This document shows positions 7,103 to 14,473 of a stretch of 14,565 nt of DNA, one piece after another (position 1 is the first letter of the stretch; every line of letters starts with the position of its first letter). The position numbers were made by a program, and so were the translations under genes. Under the pieces are notes generated by a model. The model did no database searches. It was given only the letters and a program-made list of their open reading frames with translations, and was not told the origin of the DNA. Source of the stretch: CAIOHW01 sp046317855 (lineage in GTDB: Bacteria; Bdellovibrionota; UBA1018); assembly GCA_046317855.1 (NCBI GenBank), contig JBKCVM010000093.1, positions 1-14,565 on the forward strand, in the 5' to 3' direction.

Positions 7103-8491
7103 TTGGCTGAGTCTAAAGGTCTATCATCAGCGCTGAGTTCAGTGACATCTGTTTCGAAAGAACAGCTTGAGCGCCTTTCTGCCTATTTTGCTGAGCAGAA
7201 TATTTTTATCGTGGACCCATCGGGCGTGTCCCGCAGGCGTTTGGCCAGCCTTTTGGTAGACATGGGAGCCAAGCGCGATAGTGTTTCTCTGTACAGCACC
7301 ATCGAAGAAGCTGAGCATGAGATCAAAGACAAGAAACCCAAAGTGATCATCACTGATTTCTCGGTGGGCAAGAGAACGGGCTTGGATTTGATTCCTCCCC
7401 AGAAGACTCTTCATCCCGACGCACGGGATACTTTGTTCTTGCTCGTGACTGGAAATACGTCTCAAAGTGCTGTGGCTAGAGCCGCAGAAGAAGATGTCGA
7501 TCGCTTTATCTTGAAGCCCTATACCGTAAGCTCGTTTGTCAATACCCTTGCACTGGCTTTCGTAGAAAAGCTTTTTCCAAATGAATATCGAAAAACCGTT
7601 GAGAATGGAAAAACACTCCTCTTTGCCGGCAAAATTGATGAAGCCATGCAAGTTTTCGAGAAAGCGATGGAGATGGATCCTTCGCCTTCGTTGGCTTGCT
7701 TTTATTACGGCCAAGCCGAAATCCTGAAGCAAGCTTATTTGGACGCCCAGGGAAGCTACTTAAAGGGTCTGAACTACAATCGAATTCATTATAAATGTCT
7801 GATCGGGCTTTATGAGTTGCTGATGCAACGCGAGATGTATGCTGAGGCCTACGCGGTCATTCGGCGTATGCAAAAGTACTTTCCCGCAAATCCCAAGCGC
7901 TTTGCTTCAGTCATTCGTCTTGCCGTGGTGAATCGAAAGTTTGCCGACATCGAGCAGCTTTACTCAGTGTTCACTGAGATGGAGTTTAGGGAGCGAGAAG
8001 TCATGCGCTACATGTGCGCAGGTCTCGTAGTGAGCGCTCAGCATGCTTTTAGTGCAGACTCAAAGTCGACCCACGCTGAAGACCTTTTGAAGAAGGTGGC
8101 AGTTTCGTGTGCGGGTGACCCCTATTTTTTAAGGCGCGTCATCGAAGTGCTTTCAGAAAACAAACGCCCTGACACGATGCAAGGGGTTCTCTCTCGGTTT
8201 CCGCCTGATCTTCAGAAGTCCCCTGACTTTTTGGTAAGCTCATTTTTACATTTGGATCTCACTGCAGCGCCGGGTGTCTCCCTCCAGGCTGGACAGGCGC
8301 TCTTGAGGGATGGGCATCACATGCCGTTTGTATATCGCACCTTGTGCCGGCGTTATCTGGAGCTTGGAAAAAAGGATCAGGCCGAGGATATTCTGCGAGA
8401 GGGCATTAGGCGATTTCCAAAAGAATACTCAGTCTTTAGACCGCTCGTCGAGATGGTTCCCCAGGTGAAAAAAGAGCTCAATATCGCCTAG
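7103..8491 (+). CDS. Response regulator: intact receiver domain with TPR-like helical output
   Basis: 462 residues. The receiver (about 32-155) has all key residues: acidic Asp38 (FIVDPS), phospho-acceptor Asp85 (IITDFS), Thr116 (LVTGNT) and Lys138 (ILKPY). The rest, about 157-460, is made of paired helices with TPR-like spacing, such as NGKTLLFAGKIDEAMQVFEK (a repeat with the Gly/Ala positions) and later LGKKDQAEDILREGI. There is no DNA-binding or enzymatic domain, so phosphorylation probably switches protein-protein contacts. The start is TTG at 7103. It is supported by AAGGA at 7092-7096, which overlaps the upstream TAA; no other start in this frame lies between that stop and the receiver with a ribosome site. 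It is the last gene of the three-gene run and converges on topA with 32 bases between the stops. Confidence 0.88.
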   Translation: MAESKGLSSALSSVTSVSKEQLERLSAYFAEQNIFIVDPSGVSRRRLASLLVDMGAKRDSVSLYSTIEEAEHEIKDKKPKVIITDFSVGKRTGLDLIPPQKTLHPDARDTLFLLVTGNTSQSAVARAAEEDVDRFILKPYTVSSFVNTLALAFVEKLFPNEYRKTVENGKTLLFAGKIDEAMQVFEKAMEMDPSPSLACFYYGQAEILKQAYLDAQGSYLKGLNYNRIHYKCLIGLYELLMQREMYAEAYAVIRRMQKYFPANPKRFASVIRLAVVNRKFADIEQLYSVFTEMEFREREVMRYMCAGLVVSAQHAFSADSKSTHAEDLLKKVAVSCAGDPYFLRRVIEVLSENKRPDTMQGVLSRFPPDLQKSPDFLVSSFLHLDLTAAPGVSLQAGQALLRDGHHMPFVYRTLCRRYLELGKKDQAEDILREGIRRFPKEYSVFRPLVEMVPQVKKELNIA

Positions 8492-8523
8492 GAGCCTGAG
8501 GTCAGGAAGGCTGGTTCTTTAAG

Positions 8524-10845
8524 TTATGCGGTCTGTGCTGAGGGTTCTGCAGCTTCAGCTGAGGCCTGTGGGTTGGGGTCGATCACTTCGAGCCAATCGC
8601 ATTCCTTTTGCGTGCATTTATGAAAGAGTCCCATGCGTTTGGTGAGTTTTTCACTGACGATCGAGAACTTGCACTTGGGGCAAGGTTTGGCCACGGGCTT
8701 ATCCCAGGACGCAAAATTGCAGGCCGGCCATTTATTGCAGGCGTAAAAGAGGCGCTTGTAGCGAGATTGTTTTTGGGTGAGCTCGCCCTCGGCGCATGAA
8801 GGACAGTGGATTCCTAAAGTGATCGCCTGAGTGAATTTACAGTTGGGGTAGTCGCTACAGGCCAAAAATTTTCCGTATTTTCCTCCTTTGACCACCATGG
8901 GCTGCGAGCATTTTTCGCATTTCTTGTCGGTGAACTGTTTTGGAACGATGACGATTTTGCCAAAGTCATCCTTCGTGAAGTCTTGAGTGTTCTTGCATTC
9001 AGGGTAGTTTGAGCAGGCTAAAAACGAGCCCAGTTTGCCCCATTTAATGACCATCGTGTGATCGCATTTGTCGCAACGAACGTCGGTGGGCACTTCTTGC
9101 CGCTTCACGTTCTTCATTGAAACTTTGGCTTCTTCGAGAGTTTTCTCGAAAGGTTTCCAGAACTGGGACATGACTTTCTTCCAGTCCGCTTTGCCTTCTT
9201 CGATCTCGTCGAGTTGGGTCTCCATGTCCGAGGTGAATTCCGAGTTGATGTAGCCCGGAAAAGAGGCACTCAAGAGCTCGGTGACGACCGTTCCCAGTTC
9301 AGACGGAAAATAGCGAGCTTGTCGCTTCTCGACATATTCTCGATCTTGAATATTAGAAAGAATCGAAGCGTAAGTGGATGGCCTGCCAATTCCCTTTTCT
9401 TCGAGTTCACGAATGAGCGAAGCGTCCGTGTATCGAGGTGGGGGCTGAGTGAAATGTTGCGAAGGATCCAGGCCGGTCATCTTGACCGAGTCCCCCTCGA
9501 TTATTTTTGGTAGCTTCAGGGCTCGGTCCTCGTCCTGGGATGTCTCGTCTTCAGTGCCCTCCAAGTAGACTGCCGTGAAACCTGGAAATTTAATCACTGA
9601 TCCGGTTGCGCGAAATCGAATAGCCCGTTTTTTCTTGTCTTGGGCCACAACGTCGACCGAGGTCTGATCATAAATCGCCGAGTTCATTTGGGATGCAACA
9701 AATCTGTTCCAGATCAGCTGATAGAGGCGAAACTCGTCTTTGTCGACAAAGCCTTGCACGATTTCAGGCGTGAGTTCCATTGAGGTGGGGCGAATGGCCT
9801 CGTGCGCATCTTGTGCCGATTTTTTTGAGGTGTAGGGAATGGCCTCGGCCGGAAGAAAATCCTTGCCGTACTTTTGCTGAATGAAGTCTCGCACCGAGGC
9901 AATCGCTCCAGGCTCCGTGCGCACCGAATCCGTGCGCATATAAGTAATGAGCCCCGTGGTGCCGCGGTCTCCCAGATCAATCCCTTCGTAGAGTTTCTGG
10001 GCAAGGGTCATGGTTTTCTTTGCGCTAAAGCCCAGCTTTCGAGCAGCTTCTTGCTGCATGCGTGAAGTGATGAAAGGAGGCTGGGGCTTTCGAGAGCGCT
10101 CCTTCTGTTCGATCGAGTCAATCGTGAAAGGGACGCCCTGAAGGGCCGCAACCAGGTCGTCAACAACCGCTTTGTTAGGTAGCTCTGGGTCTTTTCCGTC
10201 AATTTTGAAAAGCCGTGCCGGAAACTCGACTCCATCTTTCGAGAATCGGGTTTCGATCTGCCAGTATTCTTCGGGCCTAAAGGCTTTGATCTCAGATTCA
10301 CGGTCAACAATCAGTCGCAGGGCAACCGACTGAACTCTTCCTGCCGAAATGCCTCGTTTGACCTTGTCCCACAAGAGAGGGCTAATTTTGTAGCCGACCA
10401 GTCTGTCGAGCACTCGCCTGGCTTGCTGGGCGTTGTACTTGTCTTCGTCCAGCTTTTGGGGCTTTTTCATTGCCTCGAGGACAGCAGGCTTAGTGATGGC
10501 GTTGAATAGGACGCGGTGGGATTTCTTGCCCTTGGTCTTCAACTCTTCGTTGATGTGCCAGGCAATTGCCTCGCCCTCACGGTCGGGGTCAGTTGCCAAG
10601 AAGAGCTCCGGGACATCCTTAGCTGCTTTTTTCAGCTCCTCGATGACTTTCTTTTTTGCCGGAATGAGCTCGTAGTCCGGGTCAAACCCCTTCTTGGGAT
10701 CCACTCCTAGCTTGCTCTTGGGTAAGTCTTTGATGTGCCCAACGCTCGCCTTTACGATGTACTCTCGGCCCAGGTATTTCTGGATCGTTTTAGCCTTTGA
10801 TGGGGATTCAACAATGACGAGGGCTTTCTTGGCCATAGAGATCAT
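8524..10845 (-). CDS. topA: DNA topoisomerase I (type IA)
   Basis: A 773-residue type IA topoisomerase that relaxes negative supercoils by cutting one strand. The TOPRIM domain has VESPSKAKTI (12-21, Glu13) and the acidic triad TDPDREGE (85-92). The catalytic Tyr302 lies in GLITYMRTDSVR (298-309). The GIGRPSTYASI motif (485-495) is intact. The C-terminal part carries four C4 zinc-finger-like units with Cys pairs at about 591-617, 643-669, 681-709 and 722-749, followed by a short Ala-rich tail. Two starts are possible: ATG at 10843-10845, or the ATG three codons later at 10834-10836, which gives the family's usual MAKK-ALVIVES beginning and is probably the true one. Neither has a clear ribosome site. 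The dprA gene overlaps the start by up to 38 bases, so translation may be coupled. Confidence 0.97.
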   Translation of the reverse strand: MISMAKKALVIVESPSKAKTIQKYLGREYIVKASVGHIKDLPKSKLGVDPKKGFDPDYELIPAKKKVIEELKKAAKDVPELFLATDPDREGEAIAWHINEELKTKGKKSHRVLFNAITKPAVLEAMKKPQKLDEDKYNAQQARRVLDRLVGYKISPLLWDKVKRGISAGRVQSVALRLIVDRESEIKAFRPEEYWQIETRFSKDGVEFPARLFKIDGKDPELPNKAVVDDLVAALQGVPFTIDSIEQKERSRKPQPPFITSRMQQEAARKLGFSAKKTMTLAQKLYEGIDLGDRGTTGLITYMRTDSVRTEPGAIASVRDFIQQKYGKDFLPAEAIPYTSKKSAQDAHEAIRPTSMELTPEIVQGFVDKDEFRLYQLIWNRFVASQMNSAIYDQTSVDVVAQDKKKRAIRFRATGSVIKFPGFTAVYLEGTEDETSQDEDRALKLPKIIEGDSVKMTGLDPSQHFTQPPPRYTDASLIRELEEKGIGRPSTYASILSNIQDREYVEKRQARYFPSELGTVVTELLSASFPGYINSEFTSDMETQLDEIEEGKADWKKVMSQFWKPFEKTLEEAKVSMKNVKRQEVPTDVRCDKCDHTMVIKWGKLGSFLACSNYPECKNTQDFTKDDFGKIVIVPKQFTDKKCEKCSQPMVVKGGKYGKFLACSDYPNCKFTQAITLGIHCPSCAEGELTQKQSRYKRLFYACNKWPACNFASWDKPVAKPCPKCKFSIVSEKLTKRMGLFHKCTQKECDWLEVIDPNPQASAEAAEPSAQTA

Positions 10846-11635
10846 CTAGAGGGAGTTGGCGGTTTTTTTCAAGTACAGGAATTTTTTGCCCACTTGAGGC
10901 CAGGTTGAGCCACGAGGCTCCTCCCACCGCAGCAAGCGAATGGGCACCCCAGAGCGCGTGCACCGCGTGATCGTCCAGGAGCCGTTGATTTCCCTCAAAA
11001 CCCGGCTCTCCCGGAAAGGCGGGTAGGGAAAGCACAGTGCGGTGGAGCTGAAGGGCATAGTCGGCCGTCAGCAGGGCTCCTGAGCGATGACTTGCTTGCA
11101 TCATGCAAGTGGCGCGGGCCCAAGCGGCAATGAGGCGATTTCTTTGCACGAAACGAAAGGGTCGGGGTTCGAGAGTGGGTGCAAATTCTGAGATGATGAG
11201 CCCGCCACTGGCGATGATTTTTTGGCGTAGGCTCTGGTTTTCTGGAGGATAAGTGTGGCTGAGTCCACAGCCCAGCACTGCGATGGTGGGAAGGCCAAAG
11301 ACCAGGGCGGCCTCGTGGGCCGCTTGGTCGATTCCTCGAGCAAGACCCGAGAGGATGATTAAGGGGCTAGTGCGCAAGTCTTCAATGAGTCTTCGAGTGA
11401 ACTGAAGCGCACGCGGATGTGCGTTGCGTGTTCCGACGATCGCCAGTCCGCAATCCGGAAGTTTGTCCAGAAGCCGGAGTTGCGACTCATCGCGTGCTTC
11501 AATCCAGAGTTCACGAGGAACGGGTGCAGGTACCTGTAAAAAGGCTGAATCACCCGAACTCGAAGCCAACGAAATAGAGGCCAAATCGATATGAAAAAAG
11601 CTCATGAAGTCTTGCAGCTGCAAGACCCATGACAC
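10808..11635 (-). CDS. dprA: DNA-processing protein DprA (Smf), minimal Rossmann-only form
   Basis: DprA binds incoming single-stranded DNA and loads RecA during natural transformation. The Rossmann-like core is complete: IVGTRNA (66-71), ILSGLARGID (94-103), LGCGLSHTYPPEN (121-133), GGLIISE (144-150), RNRLIA (165-170), RSGALLTADYAL (184-195) and the PGEPGFEGNQRLLDD ending (208-222). At 275 residues it is short for the family (often about 360). I see no N-terminal SAM domain and no C-terminal winged helix; only about 45 residues follow the core. The start is uncertain: GTG at 11633-11635, 3 bases after the LysM gene stop, or ATG at 11603-11605. Neither has a Shine-Dalgarno sequence. The dprA-topA order is common in related bacteria, which supports the call. 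The 3' end overlaps topA. Confidence 0.93.
   Translation of the reverse strand: MSWVLQLQDFMSFFHIDLASISLASSSGDSAFLQVPAPVPRELWIEARDESQLRLLDKLPDCGLAIVGTRNAHPRALQFTRRLIEDLRTSPLIILSGLARGIDQAAHEAALVFGLPTIAVLGCGLSHTYPPENQSLRQKIIASGGLIISEFAPTLEPRPFRFVQRNRLIAAWARATCMMQASHRSGALLTADYALQLHRTVLSLPAFPGEPGFEGNQRLLDDHAVHALWGAHSLAAVGGASWLNLASSGQKIPVLEKNRQLPLDDLYGQESPRHC
11609..11626. repeat. 18-bp perfect palindrome at the LysM gene/dprA junction
   Basis: GTCTTGCAGCTGCAAGAC is identical to its reverse complement. It lies between the LysM gene stop (11639) and the downstream ATG candidate of dprA (11605), and inside the longer dprA reading frame that begins with GTG at 11635. It could be a protein-binding site or a cruciform/hairpin. 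No T-tract follows on either strand, so it is not a typical terminator. Confidence 0.6.
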
Positions 11636-11638
11636 TTT

Positions 11639-13210
11639 TTAGAAATCGGGCGGAGCCTCGGGGGGTTCTGTGGGTGGGGCAGAGGGTGCCGACTCTTCAG
11701 TAGGTTCTGGGGTGGGTTCTGGGCTCGTCTCTTGGGGGGGCTCTTCCTTGCTCTCTTCTGGATTTTGGGAAGTGGGTAGTTCGTCCGAAGGAGCCGGAGC
11801 GGTGGGTGCCTCTGGCTCTTCTTTTTGTTCGAGCTGTTTGAGGTTCTTTTTTTCTTCTTCAGAGAGCTCAGGATTTTCTTCAAGCGGATCCAGCTCGTTT
11901 TTTTGAGTCTCAGGCGCTGGACTAGCCTCTGGGGCCGGAACCGGAACCGGAACCGGCTCCGGAGAGAGCAACGGTTCTGGGGTTTCGTCTATCAACTCTT
12001 GGGTCCTTTGTTTTTTCTGAAGGAGGCTTGAGACATCTGTCAGTGCTTTTAGAGAGACTCCTTCAGTAATGAGCTCGGAGCTTGAGATGGCCAAAACGGT
12101 TGAGAAGCGCTCGCTCACATCCAGGACCAAAAAGTCGGCCGTGGGTTCAATGTCATCGGGATATTGGTAGGCTCTAAAAACCATCCCGGCAGAAACTCCA
12201 TCCTCTGCACCTCGGTCGATAAAGCCCAGCTGATGCTGAGCAATATATGAAGTGGATTGTCCTAAGTTAAAATTGAGCACTGCTGTAAAGGCTTCGGGTG
12301 CGGGGATAGGTGAAGGCTGCGCTCTTCGAACCGGGAGATCCACAAGGACCGACTCTCCGCGATTGGTAAATCCGCTCGAGTTAAGAATTTTTCCGGTCCA
12401 AGTTTGGCCCGACTGACCCAGGACCTGGATTCGACCGTCGAGTGAGTAGACCCATCCCTCGCGGTCTGAATTTTTACTTTTGAGCGGCCGAGGCGCCCGA
12501 GTGAGAGTCAGGATCTGCCCAGCTTGAAGCGGGGCGCCTTCTGCGGGTTCAAGAATCACGATTTCACCTGCGGTGAGGTTGACCAATCGTGAACTCGAAG
12601 CCCGGACTTTGGCGATCACCTCTAACGGAATGCTCTGTGCAATCTGGTGGAGGTCGAGGCCTGAAGTTTTTGGCATTTGATACCCTGACTTCAGGTCAAA
12701 ACCCTGAGAGTCCACTTCGGGCGGGAGAGTGAGTTGAACACTCTCCCAATCTTGAGGAGTGAGGCTTCTCCATTCTTGGGAGCGACCTGAAGTTCTCGGG
12801 ATTTTAGATTGCGATGTGGCCGCATCAGAAGCGTCGGCTAGAGTAATGGCCGGAAGAGAAGTGGCGCTTCCGGGTTTGAAGATCAGTCTTCGTCCAGGAA
12901 GGATCCAGTGTGGATTGGGGATCGATTGCCCGTTGAGGGCCCATACTTTGGGCCAGTAATTTCCATCACCAAACAAGCGCAAGGAAATTCCCCAGAGGGT
13001 GTCTCCCTTGAGGATTTCGTACTCTTGCTCGAGCTGGCCTTGAGCGATCTCAGTCCATTGCTCGTCGCTCAGGGACTTGAGTAACTTGGAGGCATCCCAG
13101 GTGCGTTGCTCAGGGGACTTTGCTCCCATGACAAGCGGACCCAAGAGGGCTTGGCCAAAGAGAACCGGTAAAAGCCACTTCGTTTGTCGCGGCTTTTTCC
13201 AGCGAGTCAC
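11639..13210 (-). CDS. Secreted LysM-domain protein with acidic proline-rich tail
   Basis: 523 residues. A basic N-terminus (RWKKPRQTK) and a hydrophobic stretch (12-29) ending near GA-K look like a signal peptide. One LysM domain spans 64-112 (YEILKGDTLWGISLRLFGD... through PGRRLIFKPG) and should bind peptidoglycan. The middle (about 145-400) is beta-rich with no family I recognise; two similar short stretches, LSDEQW (47-52) and LTPQDW (150-155), precede and follow the LysM domain. The last 110 residues (about 410-523) are almost only Pro, Glu, Ala, Ser and Thr, so disordered. GTG start at 13210; its GTGA overlaps the upstream stop by 4 bases, with AAGGAAA as ribosome site. A LysM protein just before dprA-topA is a layout known from delta-type bacteria (recalled). 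Probably periplasmic and cell-wall associated. Confidence 0.88.
   Translation of the reverse strand: MTRWKKPRQTKWLLPVLFGQALLGPLVMGAKSPEQRTWDASKLLKSLSDEQWTEIAQGQLEQEYEILKGDTLWGISLRLFGDGNYWPKVWALNGQSIPNPHWILPGRRLIFKPGSATSLPAITLADASDAATSQSKIPRTSGRSQEWRSLTPQDWESVQLTLPPEVDSQGFDLKSGYQMPKTSGLDLHQIAQSIPLEVIAKVRASSSRLVNLTAGEIVILEPAEGAPLQAGQILTLTRAPRPLKSKNSDREGWVYSLDGRIQVLGQSGQTWTGKILNSSGFTNRGESVLVDLPVRRAQPSPIPAPEAFTAVLNFNLGQSTSYIAQHQLGFIDRGAEDGVSAGMVFRAYQYPDDIEPTADFLVLDVSERFSTVLAISSSELITEGVSLKALTDVSSLLQKKQRTQELIDETPEPLLSPEPVPVPVPAPEASPAPETQKNELDPLEENPELSEEEKKNLKQLEQKEEPEAPTAPAPSDELPTSQNPEESKEEPPQETSPEPTPEPTEESAPSAPPTEPPEAPPDF
11935..11962. repeat. Short CCGGAA hexamer tandem repeat inside the LysM gene
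   Basis: Three copies of CCGGAA (11935-11952) followed by CCGG and CTCCGG. On the coding strand this encodes alternating Pro-Val/Pro-Ala codons in the disordered tail (about residues 419-426). Copy-number change by slippage would alter the tail by two residues per unit and keep the frame. Confidence 0.7.
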
Positions 13211-14085
13211 GATTTAGGATTTCCTTCAGTTTGATCTTTTGGTGCAGGCGCGGTGTCAGGGAGTGGGGCGCTTGCCCCGACCCCAGCAGCTTCTGCAGGC
13301 GCTGTCTCGGTTTTTGTCTCAGTGAGTGCCTTTGGGGCGATCGTTCTCCGAGCTGCAGGAGCATTGGGGTAGAGGGATAACAAGAGCTGTCTGTGCTGTG
13401 CAGCCTGCTGTTTGAGTTTTAGCTCGTCTTCACAACGCACCAGTTCTGCCAGGGCATCTGGAACATGGGGGCTTCGATCATAAGAAGTGAGCACTCGCGA
13501 AAGTTCTTGAATAGCCAATTTGCACTCTTTTTGAGCGCTGTATGCCATCCCGACATGATACTGAGCTGAACCCGCCCAGGGATGATCCGCATTTTGGTCC
13601 AGAAACTGAGTGAAGCCCAAAATGGCCTCTGCGTTTCGACCCGCTTCAAAAAGGACCATCGCTTTACGGTAAGACGCCACTGCAGAGTCCGACACAAAGC
13701 CTGCGTGAGGGTCTCCTGCAGGTTTGCTAACTGTGGAGAGCGCAGAAGGGCTCGAGGCAGTTGCTTGGTCCACGATGGGGGTGCGTACTTCGACGGCCCC
13801 CACTTCGGGCTCCCGGGTTTTTCCTAAGGTATCAATGCTGGTTCGGGCAGCGTCGACTTTGTCATTTACGGTCGCAAGCTTGAACTCCAAGCTCTCGAGC
13901 TTACCCTTGAGCGTGTCGAGTTGTTTTTGAAGCTCTCCCACTCGAGGATCCTCGGGGGCCGGTGCTGCCGCAGGAGGTGCGGGCTGCATCGTGGCGCACC
14001 CAGTAGAGATCAGTGAGATTGCTGCCAGGAGCAAAAGACGGTTCAGTCCAGCTAAACGACAAAGAGCTCGAGTGTTGCATTCCAT
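13207..14085 (-). CDS. YbgF/CpoB-like TPR lipoprotein
   Basis: 292 residues from the ATG at 14083-14085. The N-terminus has a hydrophobic stretch (17-26) and a relaxed lipobox ending at Cys30 (LISTGC), so a lipoprotein export signal is likely. After a Pro/Ala spacer comes a heptad-rich coiled coil (about 48-85: GELQKQLDTLKGKLESLE). From about 135 to 250 lie three TPR-like units, including AVASYRKAMVLFEAGRNAEAI and GSAQYHVGMAYSAQKECKLAI. This coiled-coil plus TPR order is that of YbgF/CpoB, which links the Tol-Pal system to peptidoglycan synthesis. No tol or pal genes are visible here, so the specific role is inferred. A TTG start at 14124 would add 13 residues but has no ribosome site and spoils the signal peptide. 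The stop overlaps the LysM gene start by 4 bases. Confidence 0.85.
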   Translation of the reverse strand: MECNTRALCRLAGLNRLLLLAAISLISTGCATMQPAPPAAAPAPEDPRVGELQKQLDTLKGKLESLEFKLATVNDKVDAARTSIDTLGKTREPEVGAVEVRTPIVDQATASSPSALSTVSKPAGDPHAGFVSDSAVASYRKAMVLFEAGRNAEAILGFTQFLDQNADHPWAGSAQYHVGMAYSAQKECKLAIQELSRVLTSYDRSPHVPDALAELVRCEDELKLKQQAAQHRQLLLSLYPNAPAARRTIAPKALTETKTETAPAEAAGVGASAPLPDTAPAPKDQTEGNPKS

Positions 14086-14095
14086 TGCTCTTATA

Positions 14096-14124
14096 AGGAT
14101 AAGGGTCGCTCGGCATTTGGGCAA
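14096..14124 (-). promoter_or_regulatory. Possible promoter of the YbgF-LysM-dprA-topA row
   Basis: On the minus strand TTGCCC (14119-14124) and TATCCT (14096-14101) are 17 bases apart, each matching consensus at 4/6. Transcription would begin only about 3-5 bases before the ATG at 14085, giving a nearly leaderless message. This agrees with the lack of a good ribosome-binding site. Weak but consistent. Confidence 0.3.
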
Positions 14125-14128
14125 GAAA

Positions 14129-14434
14129 ATGGCTGCAATCGAAACTTCAGTTCAAACGGATCCCGGGGCGGCCTGGCTGCAGGTGATTCGCATCGCCAAG
14201 GCGGACTCGGCGTGGGTCTATCATGTGCTCGAGGCGCAGGAGGGAATTGTCTCGTACTCAACCCTGCCAGAGCCTGAAGGCGGAATCCTGACGCCCGCTG
14301 GACTTCCGGCCTGCGAGCTCGAGCTCACGATTCCTGCCGCGTTTGTCAAAGAGGTGGCGCTGGTGCTCGAGCAAATCGAAAAAGGCGGGCTCTGGATTAA
14401 ACTGCCCCCAGCCACTATGACCTGCTCACGCTAA
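14129..14434 (+). CDS. Small DUF4911-like protein
   Basis: 101 residues from the ATG at 14129-14131. The frame is open further upstream, but that part lies antisense to the lipoprotein gene and is disregarded. The pattern is strand (WLQVIRIAK, 16-24), helix (AWVYHVLEAQEG, 28-39), strand ending in SYSTLP (42-47), strand (CELELTIP, 62-69), helix (FVKEVALVLEQIE, 72-84). This resembles the DUF4911 family of small proteins of unknown function; the match is from memory. No strong ribosome site precedes it. It is divergent from the lipoprotein gene with 43 bases between starts. Confidence 0.5.
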   Translation: MAAIETSVQTDPGAAWLQVIRIAKADSAWVYHVLEAQEGIVSYSTLPEPEGGILTPAGLPACELELTIPAAFVKEVALVLEQIEKGGLWIKLPPATMTCSR

Positions 14435-14454
14435 CCCGTTGGTTTGGAATCAAC

Positions 14455-14473
14455 TTTGCTCAACCCGAGCAAA
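14455..14473 (+). promoter_or_regulatory. Hairpin abutting the start codon of the zinc-ribbon gene
   Basis: TTTGCTC-AACCC-GAGCAAA is a perfect 7-bp stem with a 5-base loop. Its last A is the A of the ATG at 14473. The only ribosome-site-like bases (GAG) are in the stem. No T-tract follows, so termination is less likely than masking of translation, a device known at the front of some transposase genes. Confidence 0.45.

Noticed and set aside
8492..8523. Possible bidirectional terminator between the TPR response regulator and topA
   Set aside because: Only a 5-bp stem (AGCCT/AGGCT) with a 10-base loop, or an alternative too-tight CCTGA/TCAGG stem, and no proper T-tract on either strand.
11552..11632. 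26-codon frame starting at an ATG inside the 5' end of dprA (another minus-strand frame)
   Set aside because: No ribosome site and a low-information product. It probably exists only because it overlaps dprA, although a leader peptide cannot be fully excluded.
11670..11906. Gly/Ser-rich plus-strand frame opposite the LysM protein tail
   Set aside because: It is the mirror of the low-complexity Pro/Glu codons and has no ribosome site.
13991..14128. Upstream extension of the DUF4911-like gene by 46 codons
   Set aside because: It would run antisense through the lipoprotein signal peptide. The ATG at 14129 gives a protein of the usual small size.
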